Below are positions 6,999 to 14,100 of a DNA stretch of 47,101 bases, piece after piece. Every line of letters starts with the position of its first letter. Position 1 is the stretch's first letter. The stretch is from a virus, in IMG/VR virus record IMGVR_UViG_3300032323_000801, positions 1-47,101 of that record; one strand, written 5' to 3'. The notes below the pieces were generated by a model. That model was not told where the DNA came from and ran no database searches. It worked only from the letters and a program-made list of their open reading frames with translations. Position numbers and translations under genes: made by a program.

Positions 6999-8858
6999 AT
7001 GGAAGTAAATCATAAAATATTATCAGACATCGTTGTGTGGAGTAAGTATGCTAAACACATTGATAGCAAACAGAGAAGAGAAACTTGGGAAGAGTTGGTG
7101 ACTCGAAACATGGAGATGCATATTCGCAAGTTTCCACACTTAGAAAAATTAATTAGAACAAATTATGAATTGGTATTCGAAAAGAAAGTCCTCCCGTCGA
7201 TGCGGTCTCTACAGTTTAGTGGCAAGCCTATCGAAGTTAACAACGCTCGCTTGTTTAATTGTAGCTATTTGCATGTCGATGATTATCGGGCGTTTAACGA
7301 AACTATGTTCTTGCTTTTGTCGGGGACTGGAGTTGGCTATTCTGTTAGCAAAAACCACGTTTCTAAACTTCCTGAGATTATTCGACCTACGAAACAAAGA
7401 AGGTATTTAATTCCCGACAACATTGAGGGATGGGCCGACGCCGTAAAGGTGTTGATGAAGTCTTACTTTGGATTGAGTGCTTGGAAGCCTAACTTTGATT
7501 TCAGGTCTATCCGCGCTAAGGGAGAGAAGTTGATCACCTCTGGTGGTGTTGCTCCGGGTCCAGAGCCTTTAAAAATTTGTTTAACCCATATCGAAGCGAT
7601 CCTTGAGCGCAAAAAAGATGGTGAAAAGTTATCGTCATTAGAGTGTCACGACATCTTGTGCCATATCGCAAATGCCGTATTAGCTGGAGGTATCCGCAGA
7701 TCTGCAATGATTGCGTTGTTTGACCATGATGACGAAGAGATGTTAACATGTAAGTCCGGAAGCTGGTGGGAAACAAATCCGCAGCGAGGTAGAGCGAATA
7801 ACTCTGTTAAAATTCTGCGTAACGGGGAGGTGTCTAAAGATATGTTCTTAACACTGTGGAAAAAGGTTGAGGCTAGTAATGCTGGAGAACCTGGGTTTTT
7901 GTTTACTAATGACTTAGAATTGGGTACTAATCCATGTGCGGAAATTAGTTTGAATTCGTTTCAGTTCTGCAACTTAGTTGAGATTAACGCATCTGATATC
8001 AAAGACCAGTTTGATTATGAAGAAAGAGTTGCTTCTGCTGCTTTTATAGGAACTTTACAAGCGTCTTATACAGATTTTCATTATCTGAGACCCGAATGGA
8101 AAGAAGTAACCGAGCGTGAGGCTTTGTTGGGTGTTGGTATGACGGGTATTGCCAGTGGTAAAATATTTGATTTAGACATTGCGGAGGCAGCCGAGGTTGC
8201 AGTTCGTACCAACAAGTTATTGGCTCAACAACTAGATATTAGCGTATCTGCGCGTATCACTACAATCAAACCTAGCGGAACTGCTTCAATTGTATTAGGA
8301 TGTTCTTCTGGAGTACACGCTTGGCATTCTAAGTATTACATTCGCAGAATGCGTGTGGGTAAATCTGAGGCATTGTATACTTACTTGTCGATTAATCATC
8401 CAGAACTTTTGGAAGACAGCGTGTACGATTCAAGAGAGGCGTATGTATCTGTTCCCATCGCTGCTCCTGAAGGGGCTTTGACAAGGGAATCAGAATCAGC
8501 AATTCAATTCTTGGAGAGAGTAAAGTTACTCCACGAGAAATGGATTAAGCCTGGACACGTCTATGGGGAGAATACACACAACGTATCTGCCACCGTTACT
8601 ATGAAACAAAATGAATGGTCAATGGTAGGTGAATGGTTGTGGGAGAATCAAAATCACTACAATGGTTTGTCATTCTTACCCGAAGATTTAGGATCGTATG
8701 AGCAGACTCCCTTTGAGGAAATTGATGAGGCTAAATATCTAGAGTTATCAAAGGTTCTCAAAGGAATTGACGTCGCAAATATCATCGAGATCAACGATAA
8801 TACTAGTTTGATGGGGGAAGTGGCGTGTGCTGGAGGCACAGGTTGTGAAATAGTTTAA
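6999..8858 (+). CDS. nrdJ: Class II (adenosylcobalamin-dependent) ribonucleotide reductase, monomeric type
   Basis: A 619-residue reductase that makes deoxynucleotides without oxygen or a second subunit, using vitamin B12. It resembles the monomeric Lactobacillus-type triphosphate reductase. Visible key residues: C88 in LFNC; the active-site loop NPCAEISL with C313 and E315; C324, spaced 11 from C313 as in the Lactobacillus enzyme; KPSGTAS, a phosphate-binding loop; and a C-terminal redox pair C610 and C616 in CAGGTGC. Nothing is missing, so it should be active. It is somewhat shorter than cellular homologues (about 700 residues or more). The B12 must come from host uptake or synthesis. It ends the nucleotide cassette and is followed by a strong terminator. 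Confidence 0.93.
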   Translation: MEVNHKILSDIVVWSKYAKHIDSKQRRETWEELVTRNMEMHIRKFPHLEKLIRTNYELVFEKKVLPSMRSLQFSGKPIEVNNARLFNCSYLHVDDYRAFNETMFLLLSGTGVGYSVSKNHVSKLPEIIRPTKQRRYLIPDNIEGWADAVKVLMKSYFGLSAWKPNFDFRSIRAKGEKLITSGGVAPGPEPLKICLTHIEAILERKKDGEKLSSLECHDILCHIANAVLAGGIRRSAMIALFDHDDEEMLTCKSGSWWETNPQRGRANNSVKILRNGEVSKDMFLTLWKKVEASNAGEPGFLFTNDLELGTNPCAEISLNSFQFCNLVEINASDIKDQFDYEERVASAAFIGTLQASYTDFHYLRPEWKEVTEREALLGVGMTGIASGKIFDLDIAEAAEVAVRTNKLLAQQLDISVSARITTIKPSGTASIVLGCSSGVHAWHSKYYIRRMRVGKSEALYTYLSINHPELLEDSVYDSREAYVSVPIAAPEGALTRESESAIQFLERVKLLHEKWIKPGHVYGENTHNVSATVTMKQNEWSMVGEWLWENQNHYNGLSFLPEDLGSYEQTPFEEIDEAKYLELSKVLKGIDVANIIEINDNTSLMGEVACAGGTGCEIV

Positions 8859-8866
8859 AAAATTTT

Positions 8867-8906
8867 TGCAAAAGGTATTGGTTTTCGATACCTTTTGCAT
8901 ATTTTT
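8867..8906 (+). terminator. Intrinsic terminator after ribonucleotide reductase
   Basis: A perfect 12-base-pair stem, TGCAAAAGGTAT (8867-8878) with ATACCTTTTGCA (8888-8899), a nine-base loop, and then TATTTTT. It lies nine bases after the reductase stop and should end the left operon. The right side overlaps a promoter for the next genes. Confidence 0.8.
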
Positions 8907-8907
8907 G
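8878..8907 (+). promoter_or_regulatory. Promoter of the anti-defence operon, nested in the terminator
   Basis: TTG at 8878-8880, a spacer of 19 bases, and TATTTTTG at 8900-8907 fit the Bacteroidota promoter. The start codon at 8927 lies 19 bases after the -7 box. The -33 box is in the hairpin loop border and the -7 box uses the terminator T-run. Confidence 0.55.
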
Positions 8908-8926
8908 CTTTATAAATTAAATAAAT

Positions 8927-9193
8927 ATGGAAGACAATTCAGCACCAATGAGAGAGTTGACACTCGGAGAAAAGAGATGTCACATTAACTTCAATCCGTC
9001 ATCTCATGATAAGATTGGGCAATTCAAACGTATGATGGCTGACGCTATCGACTTTTGCGATAGCGAAATTGAACACTCCTCACTAAGGGGGGATGGATAT
9101 TTGGAGCAAGTAAGATGCTTTAAGATTGCAATGGAGCATTTAGAAACAGCACAAATGTATGCGGTAAAAGGAATCGCTAAAGGGTTAAAGTAA
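8927..9193 (+). CDS. Acb2/Tad1-family protein, probable anti-CBASS cyclic-nucleotide sponge
   Basis: An 88-residue protein. The start MRELTLGEKRCHINFNPS, a helical middle, and an end of the type R-x5-A-x2-HLETAQMYAVKGIAK match my memory of the Acb2/Tad1 hairpin family common in Bacteroidota phages. Known Acb2 proteins form hexamers that bind and sequester the cyclic di- and trinucleotides made by CBASS, and some bind Thoeris signals too. No enzyme motif is present, as expected for a sponge. The next gene is a Tad2 protein joined by TAATG overlap, so the two form a counter-defence operon with its own promoter. The assignment rests on sequence pattern and context, and the ligand is unknown. Confidence 0.68.
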   Translation: MEDNSAPMRELTLGEKRCHINFNPSSHDKIGQFKRMMADAIDFCDSEIEHSSLRGDGYLEQVRCFKIAMEHLETAQMYAVKGIAKGLK

Positions 9194-9468
9194 TGGAGCA
9201 GCAATTAATGGATTTTGGCGGTGCGATTAAGGCAGCCAAAGAAGGTAAAAAAGTAGCCAGAATCGGCTGGAATGGTGCAGGGATGTTTGCTTACATCGTG
9301 CCAGCTGCGTCTTATCCTGCGCAAACAGGTGCTGCTAAGAGTTATTGGGGAGACCAACTTGTGCCTTATAGAGCATACTGGGCTTTGAAGACCGCACAGC
9401 AAGACGTGGCAACTTGGGCTCCAAGTGGCAGTGATTCTTTGGCTGAAGACTGGGTAATCGTAGATTAA
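9193..9468 (+). CDS. tad2: Tad2-family (DUF2829) anti-Thoeris protein
   Basis: A 91-residue protein of the DUF2829 family. Diagnostic features are FGGAIKAAKEGKKVARIGWNG near the N-terminus (residues 8-28), GMFAYIVP, and AEDWVIVD at the end. Some members, named Tad2, bind and sequester the signalling molecule made by the Thoeris ThsB protein, blocking activation of ThsA. The length is typical. It is joined to the Acb2-like gene by a TAATG overlap, so both are probably translated together early in infection. Not all DUF2829 proteins have been tested, so the anti-Thoeris role is inferred from the family. Confidence 0.85.
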   Translation: MEQQLMDFGGAIKAAKEGKKVARIGWNGAGMFAYIVPAASYPAQTGAAKSYWGDQLVPYRAYWALKTAQQDVATWAPSGSDSLAEDWVIVD

Positions 9469-9473
9469 AAAAT

Positions 9474-9718
9474 AATAGCTCCGTTGGCCAGGAGATCGTA
9501 AAACACAGATCGGCCTCTTAACAATGCCCAAAACATCTGTTCTCATCGTATAGGAGATAGGGTTAGCCTTCCCGACGTCGTTCAAAAAGGCAAACATAGT
9601 CAGATAGAGTAAAAGTAACTCGTGGGTGACGATGTGTAACAGAGGGGCGTTGATGTCCCTCTGTGAAATCAAAAGACCAAGAACCAGGTGCAGTACCTGG
9701 TCTGGCTGCAATTCTATT
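9474..9718 (+). ncRNA. Candidate structured RNA, multibranched, about 245 nt
   Basis: The 389 bases between the Tad2 gene and the next start hold no convincing gene but fold well on paper. A long-range closing helix joins AATAG (9474-9478) to CTATT (9714-9718), TTG (9484-9486) to CAA (9709-9711) and GCCAG (9487-9491) to CTGGC (9702-9706). Inside lie a perfect 8-bp hairpin (9639-9646 with 9657-9664) and a perfect 7-bp hairpin (9683-9689 with 9695-9701) that abuts the closing helix. Weaker hairpins lie at 9492-9517, 9541-9557 and 9562-9595. I do not match it to a known RNA class. It is probably transcribed with the anti-defence genes. Pairing was found by eye without energy calculation. Confidence 0.5.
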
Positions 9719-9774
9719 TACTGAAAACCTTGTTCTTGTGTAAAAAATGTTTATATAAAAACTTTTTTAGAACG

Positions 9775-9782
9775 TAAATTTG
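9775..9782 (+). promoter_or_regulatory. Possible -7 box TAAATTTG
   Basis: Matches TAnnTTTG, 75 bases before the start of the 54-residue protein. The -33 region has only a poor match (TGTTT near 9749). A transcript from here would begin about 9789 and carry the hairpin at 9818-9843 in its leader. Confidence 0.35.
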
Positions 9783-9817
9783 TTTCGTTGTTTTGATTAA
9801 TGTTGATTTTTGGTGGC

Positions 9818-9845
9818 AGAGGGCCCAGGAAACTGGGCTCTTTTG
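9818..9845 (+). terminator. Hairpin with GAAA loop and T-run: terminator or leader attenuator
   Basis: An 11-base-pair stem (9818-9828 with 9833-9843, including two G-T pairs) closed by a GAAA tetraloop and ending in TTTT. It would stop transcripts coming from the anti-defence/RNA region. Since it lies 15 bases before the next start codon and after a possible promoter, it could also attenuate that gene. Confidence 0.6.
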
Positions 9846-9857
9846 CTTAAAAATAAA

Positions 9858-10022
9858 ATGGAAAAATACGTAAATAGCGTTATGCAGGAAATAAACGAGC
9901 TCATGACTGAGCTGTACGAAGCCATGATGGACAACGATAGCAAGGAAGTTCAAAAGATAATTGACAAAATTATTCCTCAGCTAAGAGACATAAAATCTAC
10001 TTATACAGATGAGCAAGTTTAA
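9858..10022 (+). CDS. Small helical hypothetical protein (54 aa)
   Basis: A 54-residue acidic protein starting MEKYVNSVMQEINELMTEL, probably two alpha helices. The start at 9858 follows an A-rich leader (AAAAATAAA), as usual in Bacteroidota. A longer reading from a TTG at 9810 would run through the terminator hairpin and is rejected. It overlaps the metallophosphoesterase gene by 14 bases. No family is recognised. It may be a partner of the downstream enzyme. Confidence 0.7.
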   Translation: MEKYVNSVMQEINELMTELYEAMMDNDSKEVQKIIDKIIPQLRDIKSTYTDEQV

Positions 10023-11127
10023 AAAAATGGCTCTCGAGATGTTCGAGGCTGGAGAAACTAATAAAACTAAAATAGCCAAGGCATTAAAGGAAAAGCTAGA
10101 GTTAGACGCCCCTGTGGAGTCTATACGTAGAAACGTATCCAATTACATTAATAAGAGCCTCCACAAGGGACTTATAGAGCAGTGTGATAGTGTAGGAATA
10201 CCCGTAGACAATGTCAATCATTATTGGCATAAAGGCAAACACTATTCCATTCATGTGGCTGGAAGCAAAGCTATAGGATACGAAGAGATGAGAGATGATA
10301 TTGTTGCGTCCATGAACGAACACTCTCCATCATATCCAATAATAAAAAGAGAGTTAGGCAATAATGGCCACTTGCTCGTAATAGATCCGGCAGATGTGCA
10401 TATAGGTAAGCTTGCTAGCTCTTTTGAGACTGGAGAGGATTACAACAATCAAATGGCCGTAAACAGGGTAGTTGAAGGTGTCCATGGGATACTCAACAAG
10501 ACGTCTGGTTTCAATATCGATAAAATATTATTTGTTGCTGGAAACGACATATTACACATAGATACGCCAAAAAGAACTACTACTAGTGGAACCCCGCAGG
10601 ATACAGATGGTATGTGGTATGATAACTTTTTAATAGCTAAGAAGTTGTACATAGAGATTCTAGAGTTGTTAATTGGTGTTGCGGACGTTCACTTTGTGTA
10701 TAACCCATCAAACCACGACTATACAAATGGATTCTTTCTTGCTGATGTTATACAAAGCTGGTTTAGAAATTGCAAAAACATTACGTTCGACTGCTCCATC
10801 GCCCATAGAAAATATTTTAAATATCACAACAATCTAATTGGCACGTCTCATGGCGATGGGGCTAAGTTGCAGGACCTTCCACTACTTATGGCTCAAGAAT
10901 GCGCATCTGAATGGGCTCAAACAAAGCATAGGTATGTATACACGCACCACGTACACCATAAAACATCTAAAGATTACATAGGTGTTACAGTAGAGAGTCT
11001 AAGGTCTCCGTCTGGTGCTGATGGGTGGCACCATAGGAATGGATATCAGCACAACCCAAAAGCTGTGGAGGGGTTTTTACATCATCCACAGCATGGGCAA
11101 ATTGCTAGAATAACTCACTTGTTCTAA
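10009..11127 (+). CDS. Calcineurin-like metallophosphoesterase with N-terminal helix-turn-helix region
   Basis: A 372-residue protein. Residues 1-50 resemble a helix-turn-helix (NKTKIAKALKEKL followed by VESIRRNVSNYI). From about residue 120 it is a calcineurin-like phosphoesterase: DVH at 129-131, GND at 178-180, NHD at 235-237, H281 in SHGDG, and HHVH at 313-316, the two-metal ligand set. Family members hydrolyse phosphodiesters or phosphomonoesters. The fused DNA-binding segment suggests a nuclease or DNA-repair-like role, but the substrate cannot be read from sequence. Similar HTH-phosphoesterase proteins occur in other Bacteroidota phages. It is the last plus-strand gene, and its stop overlaps the stop of the giant virion gene on the other strand. 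Confidence 0.85.
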   Translation: MSKFKKMALEMFEAGETNKTKIAKALKEKLELDAPVESIRRNVSNYINKSLHKGLIEQCDSVGIPVDNVNHYWHKGKHYSIHVAGSKAIGYEEMRDDIVASMNEHSPSYPIIKRELGNNGHLLVIDPADVHIGKLASSFETGEDYNNQMAVNRVVEGVHGILNKTSGFNIDKILFVAGNDILHIDTPKRTTTSGTPQDTDGMWYDNFLIAKKLYIEILELLIGVADVHFVYNPSNHDYTNGFFLADVIQSWFRNCKNITFDCSIAHRKYFKYHNNLIGTSHGDGAKLQDLPLLMAQECASEWAQTKHRYVYTHHVHHKTSKDYIGVTVESLRSPSGADGWHHRNGYQHNPKAVEGFLHHPQHGQIARITHLF

Positions 11128-14100
11128 AGTCCCTCTCTCATTCTCTTTCTTTCTTCTTCTAATTCTTTCTTTCTTTTTTTATAGTCATCGTACTCTTTCT
11201 TTCCAACCGCCTTAAATATCATTAATTCTTTTTCGCTAGTAAGATCATTTTCCATCATTATCTTAGCGTCAGCTGGTCCAACTTTTTCAATTATCTTCAT
11301 TTGCTTAGACGTCATTGCCCTGCTTTCTATTGTCTTGTTATTTTTTCTAATTATAGCATCTATATCAGCTGGAGCTCCTATTAAATATGCGGCATACAAA
11401 GCTGCATTTAAAGCTGCTAATTGCTGGTCGTCTTCGCTTAGATATTTGATGGTTTCTTTTCCAAATACTTCTTTTTTAACTTCACCTGTAGCTGCTGTTG
11501 TAGCGTATTCAGCAAGAGTTGATATTTTTGATGGTAAAATACCAATTACACCAAACTGATCAAACCAGTCATCTGAAGGCTTGTCATAGATCCTGAACGG
11601 GTTTTTCTCTGGATCAAGCCCTAATGACTCTGGAACGGAAGCGTTTAATCCAGTGGCCTTAAACATCTCGTTCATTGCCTTGTACGCCATTATATCTAGT
11701 CCTGGTACAGGGGGCACAAACAAATCATTAACTATGTTTCCGGCAGTATTTGCCGCAGCATTCATAACTCGCTTGTTCTTCTTCTCTTCGTCATCCTCTT
11801 CGCCTGTAATCCAGTCAGACATCATCTGCCACATTTCAGCAACGTAGAACATAATAGCGCGATACACCAATAATTCAGCTACTGTAGCAGCCAATCCAAG
11901 ACCAGCGTCAACCTTCTCTTGGTTAGAAACTTTACCGTCTACAACGGTTCTTGCGTCTGCCCATATTCTTGACTTGGCATTAATAATGAATCCCATCATG
12001 GGGAATATTACCTTACGCGCTATAGCTACACCAAATGTAGGGTTTGTCATAAACTCTCCCAGCATGTCCGTGTCGTTCACGTTTTGATGTGCTGTCTGCT
12101 GCTGTTCTGCAAACTCTGCTGCGTCTTTATCGAACTTGTGTTCGTTCCAGTTTATGTTGGACACGTCAACACCTTTTCTCTTTAACGCTTGCTTATAGTA
12201 TGCAATCCACGCCGCTCTAGCTGCAAATGCGTCAGGCTTCTGTAGTGTGATGTCTAACAACATTGAGTTCCATTTACCAATAGCATCAACGCCCTTCATT
12301 ATCATATTGTCCTGAGCTGCACGTATCATCTTATTTAATGACTGCACTTCAGCTCTTGATCCTATGTTACGGTTAGATATTGGAAGTCCTGAGTTAGATA
12401 ATGCCTCCCACGACTTAAACACCTCTGTTAAGCCAGTTCCTCCAGTCTTAACTATTGTATAGATAAGTGTAGGCATTGTCTGTACTAATGGCATTGTTAA
12501 CTTAGCCAAGGCCTTGGTAACACCCAATGAAGATAGCCTATTGATAGCACGCATTACTGGTACCATTGATCTTTCTGTTGCGGCTCCCTTTCCCTTGCTG
12601 CTTTTAACGTATCCAATTATACGTGCTCTGTACAGGTCCATTGTCTCAGTGCTGGCAAATAACTTCTTAAATGACTTAGATGTCAAGAAACCTTTAATCT
12701 GCTGCACGCTGTCGGCTGTATAAATATCTACAAGAGCTGAGTTAAGGGCTGTAGAGTTTACCATGTCAAAGTCAAGGTTGACTACTCTGGTCTTCTCGCC
12801 AACTGCATTAACTGGCAATGCGTTAACTCTCTTGTTCTTCATTAACGATCCAGATCTTTCAGTATTAACAACATCGTTATTTGCTAAGAATTCTGAATCG
12901 AACACGTTTTCTTGTACAATGCTCTCTGCCAAATACTGGAATCTATCTGGAGTGTAATTACTATCTCTGTCAAGCAGCGTGTTATACACAGCTCTTGAAA
13001 CCTCAGACATTTTCGCGTAGTGCTTACCCCACTCTTCTATCCACCAATTTACTGCGTCTACATTTATTTTAGATGCTTTTGCCTGTACCTCTTCGATGCT
13101 ATTTGATCCACTTAATACCTTATCGTAGATTTCTTGGTACACAGCAGCCTTGTCTCTTAGGCTGTCGTCAGTTCTCTGATTTAATCCTTCAATCGTCTGT
13201 TCTATTAATTCCTTGCGTCTGTTGAATTCAGCTTGCTTCTGGAACTGGTCTCCCTCTACAGTTCTTGACATGAACGCAACCATGCCACGCTCAACAACGT
13301 TCTTGCTATCGAAGAATCCTTTGATATCTTTAAACTTATCTTCATACGCCTGTATGGCTTTGTTTGCTATGTTTACTGCCTGTGCTTTACCAAACATAAA
13401 GTCAGTTAGCCCCATGGCCTTGTTAACCTGACTGATAACTGGTCGGCTGCTCCACATTAGCTTATTTAGGATTGGAAGTGGTGCTAAGTATCTGGCCCAT
13501 ATGCGTCCGTATCCTTTTATTCCAACTTTCTTAATGTCATTAGACTTAACGCCTGCCTCTGAAAGCAACCTAGCATTTTCATCGCCAAGTTCCATTCTAA
13601 CTACCGAAGCCAGTCCATCAACAACGCCATTTGTTAAGAAGTTATTAGCCGCCTCTACTATTTTATACATTGTTGGCAATGACAGGTTTGAGAAGTCTAG
13701 TAACAACATCTTCTTCAATAACTTAATCTGCTCTGGAGATAAGTCTAAACTTTCTCCTGTAAGCGGATCTTCGTTTAATTGTGCGGCAACATACAGATAA
13801 GGCTTCATGTTTTCATACATAGCAGTAAGTGCCTCTATAGTCTTAGCTGCCTTGTCTTCTGATGCACCTTGATTCTCGATAGCCTCTACAAGTTTTCTCA
13901 TCTCGTTAAGGGTCATAGACTTGTCAATAATCCCAGCCTCAACTAAATAATCATGAGACGCCATAAACGCTTCCTTGGCCATCTCCTCCTGTTCTGCAAG
14001 TCTGTTATTCACATAGGTTGACATCTCCTGTTCGTTGAAGGCGACACGCGGTCCAGCTTTTCTAGTTACAGCAGATAGAACCATGTTAGCCATCTCTATG

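Noticed and set aside
9205-9711. 168-codon open frame on the minus strand across the Tad2 gene and the structured RNA region
   Set aside because: It is antisense to a well supported gene, has no start context or homology pattern, and its composition is that of a reversed reading.
9810-9857. Upstream extension of the 54-residue protein from a TTG
   Set aside because: The added residues are encoded by the terminator-like hairpin, and the ATG at 9858 has a normal A-rich leader.
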